From contig JARBJD010000255.1 of NCBI GenBank assembly GCA_033064195.1, positions 45,074-109,073 on the forward strand: DNA of 64,000 nucleotides. Direction: 5' to 3'. Of this stretch, positions 44,476 through 55,626 are shown one piece after another (position 1 is the first letter of the stretch; every line of letters starts with the position of its first letter). Origin of the DNA: Blattamonas nauphoetae. Lineage: Eukaryota; Preaxostyla; Oxymonadida. The position numbers and the translations under genes were made by a program. The notes beneath the pieces were generated by a model. That model was not told the origin of the DNA, ran no database searches, and saw nothing but the letters and a program-made list of their open reading frames with translations.

Positions 44476-47124
44476 ATGAGCCTCTTCATACTCTTTGTTT
44501 TCCTCCAAACTTCCCTAAACCATTCATTTATTCACCATGAATTCAGCATCCCACTCAACCCTCTCATCACGTCCCGACAAGAAAACTCGCAGGCTGGAGC
44601 CAATAATTTCGAACTCCTCCTTCAAAATGGGATGTATCATGCCCAATCTCTACTTCTTAAAACTATGTATGCCACCATAAATGGTGAAAACGCAACAACA
44701 CTTCATCTCTCGCCATCGTCAAACTATCTCGAAACAGATCGACCCAGCCACAGAAATGGACCGAGACAATCATTTCTTGACCATAGAAGCATGCTGGTAC
44801 TGATAAATTCGACCATCAAGATGAACACCTTAGCGGCAGATTTATTGCAGCACCAAAATACAGGTTCTGGACAGTACAGTCCCTCAATTCATCACAATCT
44901 TGGAGGATCTCTGGCAACCCTCACATCTTCGTCGATGGTTTTATCTAATTGCACTCTCTCACTCTCTGGAGGCTCATCGCCGTTTGTGATCCTTCCCGAG
45001 CCATCTCAGCAAGAATCATCTTCTCTTCACCTGATATGCACACAAATACTTGGTCAAGATTCTTATATTGGACCCCTGAGTCACATTATTCCATCAGACA
45101 CACCTTCGTCCTTTGACGTTGTGATGGCGTCGTCGTCGATGGCCTCGATGTGCGTTATTGATGGAAACAGTCTGTTATTCCGACACTCTCTCAACAAACG
45201 AGATGATACAACGCCTCTCTCGACTCTCTCGTCAACATTACTCTCGAATTCGTTCACCAACATGACATCGTCAAATCAGAACCCTTTTCTCCCCATTGGT
45301 TCTCTTACACAACGATCTGTTGGCAATTCAGTGACACACTCAGTTGGTGCACTCCAAGGGACGATTCTTTCGGATTTCAACCTGGGCGGTTCGCTGCTCT
45401 GCTCGAACACCAGTTTCGATCGCTGCACGACCACCAAATCCTTCTCAAGGGATGTCCTGATCCACAAATATTTCACACCGTTCTTTTCAAAGTATTATTC
45501 GACCTACCGCTCCGAATTTTCGTATTCTGGTGCTGAATTCACTGGATCGGATCGTCAACACTTCTGGTCACATTATCACTCGTATTCCGAAATGAAACAT
45601 GGATCTCGTGTTTTCTATGCTCCAAGCACTTCTCCACTCACAGTCTCCGAATGCTCTTTCACTTCACTCGTTCCAGATCCTGAAGACGACGACTTCAGAG
45701 GTGGACTTGCCATCCATCTCGACACTCCAGCTCCTCTCACCGTTGTCTCATGCTCGTTCACCGACCTCAGCATCGCAGATGGGGAAGGAGCAGCCATTCT
45801 GTGTGACAGCTCGGGATCTGGATTGTTCTCAACGATCAACATCGAAAACTCCTCTTTCACGCAATGCTCGTCACCTAAATATAGTGGAGGTGCTCTCAAA
45901 CTCACCTTTGGACATAATTCAATTGTCTCTTCCTCCTTTTCTGATTGCTCGAGTATAAGCAATGGGGGTGCATGCCTTTCATGGAGGTGTTCATATTCGT
46001 TCTGCACGTTTGAGGGCAACAGAGCGACATGGCGGGGAGGAGCAGTCTCAGACTGGGATGAAGGTCAGATCCAATTCTATGCGTTTCTGAAGAATGAAGC
46101 TCCGAACGACAGGGACTGGACTTGTGACATGGTCATTGGGTGCACTCGATCGGTGGACGATTGGGAGAGCGGAACTGGACTTGTGTTGGTGACTGGCAAC
46201 GGAAACGGTGAAGAATGCACATCATCACAATCATGCCGATCATTGGCATCAGCTGTTTCGACGGCCAAGACGATTGGAGTGGACACGATTCATGTTGGAG
46301 AAGGAGAAGTCGGAACAGCAACACTGCCCAATGATTTCGGCATCCTCACCATTCTACCGTACACTGATTTCGAGAAAGCCCGAACGAACACTCCGTCGTC
46401 CTCTTTTTCACTCACGTGCGAACAAGGATCATGCGCTATTCTGGACACTCTCTCGTTGTCTCCCCTTCCAGGCCTCCCACTTCTGAGCTGCGGATTGGAC
46501 AGTCAATCATCTCTCATCCAGAACTGTCATCTCATTTCTGTGAACGGAATCTCCGCACCTCTTTTTTCCGTTTCTGATGGAGCACAGTTGGACTTCAAGT
46601 ATGTTCTATTCGAGAACATCTCCCAAGTCTCATCGGCTCTCATCTCAGCAAATAATCTCGCGAATGTGACTTTTGTTCGGACACTCTTCCGAAATATCGA
46701 AACCACCCACTCTCTCATCGTCGTCACAGCTGGTTTATTGTGTTCTATCGATGCATCTGTATTCCACACCATCACTCGTTCTGAAGGAGAAGGAGCAGCA
46801 GCGCTTGATATTGCTGGCTGTCAAGCATTCACTCTCGAAAAAGTCACTTTTTCTCATTGCATGTCGAAGGAAGGGAAGGCTGGAGCAATCACGGTTGATG
46901 TTTCGGATCATCGCGGTCTTTCTTTGTTTGTATCCTTTCTGAACAATCAAGGAAAGGATGACAATTGTGCTCATGACATGCTCCTCACAGGCTTCGATTC
47001 TGCGCTGTTATCTTCCTCGTTCTACTCAAGAGTTTATTCTTTTAGCAATACACTAATGTGCGTCACCAAAAATTATTTTTTGCGGAATTACCATTCGTCT
47101 GTTCAGTCGACTGAAAATGAGTGA
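44476..47124 (+). CDS. Secreted beta-helix surface protein, 882 aa
   Basis: The ATG at 44476 begins a signal peptide (MSLFILFVFLQTSLNHSF), followed by the family's first strand (NGMYHAQSLLLKTMYATING, compare NGVYHAHEIHI in 7710-12081). The beta-helix part has repeated short strands with GGA turns and NxS/T sites. A restart motif CTSSQSCRSLASAV lies near residue 580 and a second helix follows. The end (NNQGKDDNCAHDMLLTGFDS, then ~35 unusual residues) lacks the membrane helix and pseudokinase of its relatives, so the gene may be 3'-truncated in a new stop rather than naturally secreted. The remnant at 7318-7560 derives from a close paralogue. Confidence 0.75.
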   Translation: MSLFILFVFLQTSLNHSFIHHEFSIPLNPLITSRQENSQAGANNFELLLQNGMYHAQSLLLKTMYATINGENATTLHLSPSSNYLETDRPSHRNGPRQSFLDHRSMLVLINSTIKMNTLAADLLQHQNTGSGQYSPSIHHNLGGSLATLTSSSMVLSNCTLSLSGGSSPFVILPEPSQQESSSLHLICTQILGQDSYIGPLSHIIPSDTPSSFDVVMASSSMASMCVIDGNSLLFRHSLNKRDDTTPLSTLSSTLLSNSFTNMTSSNQNPFLPIGSLTQRSVGNSVTHSVGALQGTILSDFNLGGSLLCSNTSFDRCTTTKSFSRDVLIHKYFTPFFSKYYSTYRSEFSYSGAEFTGSDRQHFWSHYHSYSEMKHGSRVFYAPSTSPLTVSECSFTSLVPDPEDDDFRGGLAIHLDTPAPLTVVSCSFTDLSIADGEGAAILCDSSGSGLFSTINIENSSFTQCSSPKYSGGALKLTFGHNSIVSSSFSDCSSISNGGACLSWRCSYSFCTFEGNRATWRGGAVSDWDEGQIQFYAFLKNEAPNDRDWTCDMVIGCTRSVDDWESGTGLVLVTGNGNGEECTSSQSCRSLASAVSTAKTIGVDTIHVGEGEVGTATLPNDFGILTILPYTDFEKARTNTPSSSFSLTCEQGSCAILDTLSLSPLPGLPLLSCGLDSQSSLIQNCHLISVNGISAPLFSVSDGAQLDFKYVLFENISQVSSALISANNLANVTFVRTLFRNIETTHSLIVVTAGLLCSIDASVFHTITRSEGEGAAALDIAGCQAFTLEKVTFSHCMSKEGKAGAITVDVSDHRGLSLFVSFLNNQGKDDNCAHDMLLTGFDSALLSSSFYSRVYSFSNTLMCVTKNYFLRNYHSSVQSTENE

Positions 47125-47811
47125 ATTACCGGATTTCAAGGAAGATCGCGTTCGATATCTCCTTTTTTTTGTTCAGGACTCTTCTGCACATTTTTTGTAA
47201 CAAAACAGGTCCAAAGACAAACTACCGATAATTTACAACAGAAAAAACCAATTCTGTGTGAGAGCACTGGTATAAACTCCTCCATTGAAGAAAAAGACAC
47301 GAAAAGTGCGGATTGACATATTCAATATTCTCGATATATTCGGTCCGTAACATTTGTTGAACGTGTCTAACAGAGACTCTCTGAGGGAAATACTGAAGGA
47401 CCATGGTGTTTGAGGCGAGGTAGTACAGATTGATGACGATTGAAAAAAGAGCATTCATTTTTGGGTCTACAAGACCAGAAATGCATGAATAAAGACATAC
47501 CAGCGAGCGAAAACTATCGATAACATCCGATTGAACGATTTATGTGAGAGTTATCTCGTTGTGCTCATTGTTCAGGCGCACCTCAAAAAAATCCCGAGTA
47601 TCTGAACGTGAGAAAGAAAGAAACGGTACAAACCATGTTGTGAGTGTGTAATCCACAGTTTGATGTCGGTTTCATCATTGATACATATATCGAACAGAAG
47701 TCTGATGGGTGATTAGTCGCCTGAGCATCGGATCTGCGATAAAGTTCGCCAACATGAAGAAAAGACGAAATTCACACCTTGAACATGGAGAGAGCACCTG
47801 TGACGGTGAGT
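47125..47811. other. Intergenic region, nothing recognised
   Basis: AT-rich sequence with only chance-like frames (for example 47458-47222 minus). No inverted ends or duplications were found that would make it an insertion between the two flanking beta-helix genes, though they could once have been one gene. Confidence 0.4.
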
Positions 47812-49018
47812 AGAGGGTATTTGTCGATGAATATCAACGTACAGGCGCTGGAGTGACGGATGCGATTTTTGAAAAAGAATCACCCATCTGTTCGACTGCC
47901 ACGCTCGGAACGGCGGAGTTGCCTTCTTGCGGAAGTGTCTGCAAGTCAGCGTGCATGACATGCAGGCCTCGCGCTGTTCAGCCGAAGGCAAAGGAGGCGT
48001 TTTCTTCATCCACTCAGTCGATGCAACATCGCAAATCGACCTTCGCCCAACTCTCATCGACTGCTCTGCCGAACTTGGTGGAGGCATGTTTCTCAACGTG
48101 TCTAATTTTCAGTCACTGACACTGTCGCATCCCGGATATGTCAATATCCTCTCACACTACATCGCTGCAAACATGTTTTCTAATTGCATGGCTGTGAAGG
48201 GAGCAGGGATGTATGTCGATGGAGATTGGTCCAATGTTGGGTCGGCTCGGTTCGAATCATTGTCAATGTCGAACGGTGGTCCTCTTGTCAGCGGACAAGA
48301 TCTCTTCTTCTCTCAATCCATCGCCGAGTCCTTCACAGAATTTGAACAATTCCTGCAGAGAATCACTGAACAGAGCTGGTCGATGAGCACGATGTCGTCC
48401 GATGATGATCGATTCAAACAGGTCGAAGTGGAAGACCATCCCGAATTGTCTCGCAACTTGGACTGCCCAAAGATTGTTCTGATCGCCTCTGATTCGCCTT
48501 CCTATCAGTGCATCTCCGATAAAATGTCGAAAAGCAGTTCCATCTCAGATTATCTCCCTCTCCTCCATCTGAAGGACGAGAACAATGAATATCGCCAGAT
48601 CCCCATCTTCCTCCAACACACAGTCTATTTTTATCAAACTGCTGTGTTGACAGAACAATCCATCCTTCTCACTCCGGAGACTTTGACCGATCCTGCTCAA
48701 CCTTCCACTCTCTCGCTTGGATACGACTATTGGAAGGAAGATCGCTTCTTCCTCAGAATCGAGAAGGAGGGACTAGTTGAGATCTCGAATGTTCCCTCCG
48801 TTTGGGGAATCAATCTGGGATTGTGCGAAGTGGTTGATGAATCGGGAACAGCGAAGATTAAATCGTGTAACATTGCTCTCAGCATTGCCGTGTCCATCCC
48901 ATTCATAGTCCCCCAATCAACCCGTACTTGTTCATCAAGTAGTACCAAGGATATAGATGAACAATCGAACATTACACGTGACAAAACAGATGTCGAATCT
49001 CAAATTGTTCACTTCTAG
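47812..49018 (+). pseudogene. 5'-truncated beta-helix surface gene
   Basis: The coding sense starts abruptly in one frame (FVDEYQRTGAGVTDAIFEKE) and moves into another by ~47890 (NGGVAFLRKCLQVSVHDMQA), then stays open to 49018. There is no in-frame ATG or signal peptide at the front. Beta-helix repeats (ELGGGMFLNVSNF, GAGMYVDGDWSNVG) are followed by a domain ending CNIALSIAVSIPFI, where relatives have the start of a membrane helix. Here it turns polar (VPQSTRTCSSSS) and stops. The gene thus seems to lack a start, to have one frameshift and to have lost its tail. Confidence 0.55.
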
Positions 49019-50079
49019 GCAAAGTTATCGACTGATCAATCCATTCATTTTTTTATCCACCTCATCCTTCCCTTTGCGAAAACAATGATTGAAACCAACT
49101 AAAAAATCTTGAAATGAAACACTGGGGTTGGGATCAACCATAAGATGGTGGAAAACTGGTTAAAAGACTGAAAATGACAACTGTCTTAGGTTTGACACCG
49201 TCTGTGCTTTTAGGGAAGAAAGACGCTGGAAATGACAAGGGAGTGGAAAAAATGAAGTTCGAATGGCTGGAGACGAGAGTGGATGTTGGGTGGGGATCGA
49301 TGGAGATCTTCATCAAGTGGTCATCAACTGTCCTGCTGTGCACTCAGCTTGAGAGATCGAACGTGATCCGTGGCGAGACGCGGAATGACTGTGGATTATC
49401 CATTGAAGGGCGACCAGATCGTGTTTGTAAGGGAGGGAGGGTTCGTCACTGTCCTTCATCGGATGATGGGAGATTCGGATGAAGTTGGGATTGATCTGTC
49501 GTCCCGACTTGGCCAGCATCGTCAAAAACAAAAAGAACAATCTCTGAAAATCCATTTGTGATGAGTCATTCCGTTTGTATGGCCTCCAAATTCGAAGCAC
49601 AACCAATTTGACGTTTTGCTTGTCCTTGCTGTGCAACCACGAGTGAGGCGAAGAGAGTGGCGGGTGTGTGGTCAATCAACTTCGAACAAGGTCGGGGAGT
49701 GGTTGGATCGGATACAGGACGAGGTTCGAAAGTTGGGTTGTGAACGGATGGTTGGAAGCAACTTGTTCCGTATTGATGGACCAGCTAGAAATCAAGATTT
49801 TATCAAAAAAGTTTAAAACATGAGAGAAATTGATGAGAAACGGCATATTCATGGTAAAAACTTCACAGAGGAGATCATGGAAGGAGAGCTGAATTTCAGA
49901 CATACAAAGACACATCTGTTGAATTAGCGGGGAGGGAGGTCTTGAGACTCAATGTTGATGCGCCTAACAAACTCTGAGATTGTTGATGTTTGTGCATTCA
50001 TCATTTGATTTGAAAATGAACCCATTGATCCAAATAAATCATCCAAAAAGTCACATATTACCAATAACTCGATTAATGA
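49019..50079. other. Intergenic region with short open frames
   Basis: Plus-strand frames at 49174-49482, 49370-49561 and 49616-49816 overlap and have protein-like composition (for example DYPLKGDQIVFVREGGFVTV). They do not join into a recognised product. A decayed gene is possible. Confidence 0.35.
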
Positions 50080-53000
50080 AATGATAAAAATATAAATCAG
50101 CAAGAAATCGTTGTTGTACGGCCTGATGAACATGTACGGCCTGATGAGGGGACTATCATCTCTTGCTCAGCCGGCACTCTCATCATCAATCAATCTTCGA
50201 TCACAACCATTGACCCATCTCCACTCACTGTCCCTCTCGTCCATTCATCATCTCTCTCCTCCTTTGCTTCCAACTCAGCCACAGATCAAATGAGGATCGA
50301 AAAGGATGGAGTGCAATTCTCCGATTTGAATGTGGATGAGTCACTCGATGGGATTGTTCAATTCGAAGGAGTGGCTTCTCTCCGACTGAAGAACGTTGAC
50401 TTTTCGAACGTGAAGAACGGAGCATCCGATGCCGTTCGAATTGTCGTCGTAGGATCTCGTCTTTCCAAAATGATCGAACATTCACAGAATTCAGGATTCC
50501 CCGCTCGAGGAACTGGACATGATGATTTGTACAAATCACTCGACCTTTCTGAGCCAGTCACAAGCCCCTATCGTTCACCCACTCTTCTTGTCTATCTCTC
50601 CACATACACAGCTCCGACAATTCACGTCAAATCAATTGGGAGGGATGTGTTGGGCTGTGGCGATTCTGCTCTGTCGTGCTTCAGTCTGGATGAGGCAGAC
50701 AGACACCTCGAAGTTGGATTCCCATCTGTCATCTCCGTCCACGATTCTGCTCAACTCGCCTCCCAACTGGACATCAATCAAGACGTCACCAGAATTGCTT
50801 CAGGAAGCGGAAGTACATGTTCGATTGAAGTCGGTGCGGATGGCTCGTTGATCAATCACAAAACAGGAAGTGTGGACAGGGATTGAAAAAACCAAATTGG
50901 CCCCATTTTCAATTTGTTTTTCAATTTGGTCTCGATTTGTCAATTTGTCAGTTGTGCACAAACTCATTCTTGTTCATTCAAAACACTTAAATCGTTGACG
51001 GAAGGCTTTTTCATTGAAAAAGAGTCAATCAGAACATCATCATGTTGTCAAGTGAAAATTGGAGTTTTGGTGATATGGGTCTGATCATATCATTATCTTT
51101 CTTCCTATCCATTCACCATTCCTCCCAATAGTACACTTTCATCAATGGTATGTCTCTATCAACATTTCGATTCAATTTTTCCTCAATATTCATTTAAGAC
51201 TGTCCAATGCAGTTGGCCATCCAATTCTCCATCTCCCAGCACTCCGCTCTTATCATCGCTCTCATTGGTTCGAACACCCGAAACTGTTGGACAATATAGG
51301 TTGTTTAGTGTTTCATCTCCGAACATATTCGCGACACCTGCCGATGCAGTTACAATCACGAACTTGCTGCTCGACGATGGATTCTGCATTGTCAGCTGAA
51401 GTGAACTGGCTCATCCAGATCTTAGTTTCGTACAAAATCATTCTTCTCTGTCAAGATCACTGTTGCTTTGGAAAGGGTTCAAAAAACAACATCAATTGTC
51501 AAGATTGGCTAGAGAACTGAGTACCGTCCATTCAACGAGCTATCTCACCGTTGTCTACTTTAATGTACCAGATGATGATGTTTTCAGTCATCTATCCTTC
51601 CTCTATCTTTATTAAGCTTACATTTTGATGTTTGTTTTTCTTGTGATTATTTCAACACACGTATCTCTTGAAATTGTTATCTTGTTTAAAAACAGCTTCT
51701 AAACAACTCAAGAATGACAGAATGTTGAATAGAACATGATGAAATAGATGAGATGTACGATTTGATTTTTTGGATCCCTGAGTGTGGATCACAAACTGGA
51801 ACTCGTTCATCTCTCGTTCGTTCTGTCTTCTGGTTGCTCGAACGCGCTTTTTCAGTCGACGAGTGGGACACTGATTCTGACAGACTGTGTGATTGATGGG
51901 AGTTCTCTAATCGATGCCGAACTGACAACGCCACTTTTCGAGTTGAAAGGAGGAATCGCCAATCTCGCCTCGCTCACTCTCCAATCAATCACATCCTCCA
52001 TCAACCTCATCACACCCACCTCAGGCTCCGACTTCTCTTTAATCATCTCAAAATCCACTTTCTCTGCCCTGTCTCGTCGAGTGGGGAGTGGAGTCGTCTT
52101 CGAAGGAAGAATGACATCAGCCAGCACTCTGTCCATCTCCAAAAGCAAGTTCACAGAATGCCGCTCACTCGACGAAGACCACAGTGGACTCGCAAATGGA
52201 GGAGCAGTGGCTGTGACTCTTCGCAACACTGCCTCACTCGAAATCCGCAGCACTTCTTTCCACTCGTGCTCGTCGGGTGGAAACGGAGGAGCAGTCTGGA
52301 TTGACGCCAGCTCGTCTCCAGCGTCGTTCACGTTCAGTCTTCTCGGGCTGGTGTTTGGGAGAGGGTCAGAATCGAACAAGTGTGGAGCATCGAAACGTGG
52401 GTCAGATGTGTTCATTTTGGGTGGAAACCTGAGAACACTTGTGGATGCAACGAAATGGGAAGGAACACTGGAAACAGCGGAGCGAGGGACACTTTGTGGA
52501 TGGGACGAAGAGAAGGGCGGAGTGATCGACATTCTCTCTCTGTTTCGAAACGAAGGGTTGATGGTGAGCGGGAGTGGGGACGACGATGAAGGAACAGGAT
52601 CGGCAGATTCGCCGTTCAGAACAGTTTGGAAGGGCCTTCGAGCAGCAGAAGAGAGCGGAGAAGAGGAAATGTGGGTCGAGATTGTGGACTCAGCGTGGAT
52701 TGGGAAGAAGGTGGAGATTGTCGGGGAGGAAGGACGAGAAACAACGACAACTTTGTCAGGATCGGCCACCGACAGCAAGATTGTCTGCTCATTCGACAAT
52801 ACTGAACAGCACGAACAACTCAAACCGGAAGAGGGAATGATTGTGATCACAAGACACTCACTGAACATTGTCGGCATCTACATCGTTCTGACACCAAACC
52901 CATTCCCTGTCTTTGTGGTGCGATCGAAAGCACAGTTATCACTATCTGAGTGCAAAGTGAGTGGAGAACAACAAACCCACTCAATGTTGGCTGTGGTTCA

Positions 53001-53681
53001 CTCAGATGGAGTGGTGAGGGTGTTGTCGCTTGTGTGTGAGAGGATGAAGATGGGAGGGAAGGGATCGATTGTGCTTGTTCGAGGAGGAGCGATGGAGATG
53101 GAAGACAGCACGTTTTCCGAACTGGAGACGAAGGAAGGAGCAGTTGTGTGGGGACAAACAAGCGAGAGAGAATCGAAGTTCTGAACTCAAACTTTACACG
53201 CTGTCGAGGTGAGGAATTCGGAAGTATAGTTCGACTAACAGCAACTGATTGCGTCGTTGTTGTGTCAAACTGTCGGTTTGTGGAATGCTGGACGGGAGTC
53301 AGGATGAAGATGAGAGACACAGGAAGAAGGGAGGGAGGAGGAAGTGTGATGATTGAGATGCGAGGGAGGAAGGGAGGAGGACACTGTTCTGTCGATCTGT
53401 CGAAGAGTCTGTTCATGAAATGTGTTTTGGAGAACACCGACAGTTCGATGGATGAAGGGAGGTGTGTGGGAGGAAGTGGATTCTTCGTTTTGGGGAATGG
53501 GCCTCGCCAGAGATTGGATCTTTCGGGAACGATTCTTTCAGACTGTTCCTGCCGAAATGTGAAGATGGCTGATGGATTTGATGGAGGAGTGGTTGTCTGG
53601 AGGACACAACCAATCCGTGCAGATCGTCGAGGTCTTGTGGTGAAGAATTGCACGGTCGGTGCAACAAAGCTCGAGAACTGA
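50080..53681 (+). pseudogene. Beta-helix surface gene split by a transposon, with one frameshift
   Basis: The frame is open from 50080 without an ATG, so the 5' end is missing or unseen. It runs through CGDSALSCFSLDEADRHL (restart motif) to 50876. It resumes after the element at 51781 in the same frame (KTGSVDHKLELVHLSF) and reaches a second restart motif (SGSGDDDEGTGSADSPFRTV, ~52570). Near 53155-53172 the coding sense shifts by one base, then continues to 53681 (FTRCRGEEFGSIVRL...CTVGATKLEN). The last ~500 residues parallel the intact gene at 857-5260, which reads straight through the shifted site. No membrane helix is present in either. The protein would be secreted. Confidence 0.75.
50877..51780. 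mobile_element. hAT-like non-autonomous element, 904 bp
   Basis: The ends CAGGGATTGAAAAAACCAAA and the inverse of CAGGGATCCAAAAAATCAAA are flanked by AGTGTGGA at 50869-50876 and 51781-51788. Removing the element and one copy restores the host frame (TGSVDHKLEL). No coding capacity. The end type matches the 3,045 bp hAT-like element in outline (CAGGG) but not in detail, so it is a separate subfamily. Confidence 0.8.
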
Positions 53682-55300
53682 CCACCTTCTTCATTTTCTT
53701 CCTTTTCAGATGTCTTTTCTCATTTCACAGCTTTTTCGTTGAACGAACCCCATTTCCAACAAGTTTGTGTTTTTAATTCACTATTTGGAGCTCGTTGGGT
53801 TCGAATCTCAGAAACAAGGGAGTATCGGACTGTGCTGGCAGACCTAGAATTCAGTCCCATCATCACTGATTCTGGACACGATCGAACAAATACACATTTG
53901 CCACATGTAAAACAACGCAACGAAATGCTCACTCTTCCCGCGATGATCATCGTCCTTTCTGTGCAGCTACTCCATGCCACACACGTCTCTGATCTCACCA
54001 CCGAACCCGACAAGTTTTATCTTTCATTTGGACAAAACGGCACAAATTGCTTCCAAGAGGATCCATGCCACTCACTCGATAAAGCATTGAAGAGTGAATA
54101 CTCTCGCTTTGTTACTACAATTGAGGTTACCACTGCGACACTTTATGATGTCTGTGCTTTCGACTCCAAACATTTTCAAACTGGCTCTGTCAGCCTATCA
54201 GGGACCGGTGGTCATGGAACCGGTCTTTTCGGAAGTGGTTGTATTGTTGTCCGGGGAAATCCTTCTAAAGCAATGAAACTTGAAATTGGGCCTCTCACCA
54301 TTGGATCAACTCGAAAAACGAAGACTGCTGGAAAAGTTCCCTATATTTTCTGTGTGGAACAATATGGACACCTCAAAGTTTCCTCTATCGCCATTCGTCC
54401 AATCGATAATCCGTTTCGACATGCGAAAACATTCACATTTAAAGGGAAATGCACTGATTGGAATGGGAAGAATGCAGTCTTCTATTCGAAACGAGGTGAA
54501 CTGGAAGTTACTTTTTTCGACAATATGGATGAATCTTTGGGTGATTTCCACCTCGAAAACCCAGTCCTCCATGAAAAGAAGACCTTTGCACTTCCTTTGC
54601 TAAATCGTGAACGAAACTTCCCCCATCAAATCTATTGTGAATCTGACCAAGAGACCATCATCAAACTTCCTGCATCTCTTTACAATGATCGGAATCCTCA
54701 AAATTCGCTCATGCTCACAATTAAAGGCAGAGGATGCACATTTCAAAGCAGCGATGGATTTTTGTCCTCCCACTCATTTGTTGGAAATAAGGCATCTGGA
54801 AACTTCCTCGACTTCTTTCCTGTTGTTTGGGCCACTGAAAGGGGAAATTTCACGAAGAACGGCTTCGAAGAAGATGAAACCAATTTCAAACATTACCGAA
54901 TCGAATTACATGGGACGGACTTGTATCCGTGTGCTCTGAACGACTTCAAAGTTGAATTTTCGCCTCTGATCGCCGGGAATAGCACAGCAGAGTACAAACA
55001 CTGGACAAAGGCGAAGTTTGTGTGGGGGTTTAGGGAAATTAGAAACGACGGTCCTTCCTTTTATGCGCACGATCTTTACGGACAGGATACCAAAATCGCT
55101 GTGGCTATCCCTCGGAAGTCCATTGAGGCTCACACCCATTATTCTCTCCGTCTCTCCAAAGGCGATTACAAAACGATTATTCCTTGTGCCGGTCTTTATC
55201 GCACCGAATCGACTCAGTAGTTTATAATTTGATGTAATCTCCACTCTGCAACTCAACATTATCTCTTTCTTTTTCAAAATTGGGGAAGAACGTCCTGAAT
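53585..55300 (+). repeat. Segmental inverted duplication, right copy
   Basis: This is the counterpart of 5440-7155. Here the block is in its fuller context: the upstream beta-helix gene tail is attached to the rest of its gene, so this side is more likely the source. Confidence 0.7.
53925..55220 (+). CDS. Secreted beta-helix-like protein, 431 aa, duplicated
   Basis: The ATG at 53925 starts a signal peptide (MLTLPAMIIVLSVQLLHA), and the same start is kept in the paralogue at 6799. The upstream open codons do not align as protein between the copies as well as the region after the ATG does. The mature protein opens with FYLSFGQNGTNCFQEDPCHS and stays alignable to the end (LYRTESTQ then TAG). 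It has several Cys and NxT sites and no membrane helix. It starts ~240 bp after the end of the 50080-53681 gene on the same strand. Conservation of both copies suggests both are or were functional. Confidence 0.8.
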   Translation: MLTLPAMIIVLSVQLLHATHVSDLTTEPDKFYLSFGQNGTNCFQEDPCHSLDKALKSEYSRFVTTIEVTTATLYDVCAFDSKHFQTGSVSLSGTGGHGTGLFGSGCIVVRGNPSKAMKLEIGPLTIGSTRKTKTAGKVPYIFCVEQYGHLKVSSIAIRPIDNPFRHAKTFTFKGKCTDWNGKNAVFYSKRGELEVTFFDNMDESLGDFHLENPVLHEKKTFALPLLNRERNFPHQIYCESDQETIIKLPASLYNDRNPQNSLMLTIKGRGCTFQSSDGFLSSHSFVGNKASGNFLDFFPVVWATERGNFTKNGFEEDETNFKHYRIELHGTDLYPCALNDFKVEFSPLIAGNSTAEYKHWTKAKFVWGFREIRNDGPSFYAHDLYGQDTKIAVAIPRKSIEAHTHYSLRLSKGDYKTIIPCAGLYRTESTQ

Positions 55301-55588
55301 TGTAATTTCGGACTCTTGTCAACAGGAGGACATCTAAACCACTGAAGTGATTGGATGTTTCCATGTTCGTTCATTTTATGTTGGTGCTGTGAACGGAAAG
55401 AAAGAAGTTGAGACAGAAAAAACCAAAACTAGTGCGTCATATTGAGATTCGCAGGAAGATGTATGCATTGTTTAACGTTCGACCGTATTGAGAAACACTA
55501 TACAAGACTGATTCCGTACGATGATTCCACGGTTCAATTATGGGATCAACAAAGAAAGGGCCATCAAACATTTGGTTCACTCACTCAC

Positions 55589-55626
55589 CTCGAGAATCTA
55601 GTCTCGACATATCTCCGATCCCAGTC
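55589..55626 (+). promoter_or_regulatory. Conserved start-proximal box, copy 4
   Basis: CTCGAGAATCTAGTCTCGAC followed by ATATCTCCGATCCCAGTC ends directly at the ATG at 55627. TTGGTTCACTCA just upstream (55573) also resembles TTGGTTCGCTCA before copy 3. Used to choose the start of the gene. Confidence 0.6.

Noticed and set aside
47125-47811. A transposon splitting one gene into 44476-47124 and 47812-49018
   Set aside because: I searched the edges for inverted ends and duplications and found none. The two parts could be separate genes.
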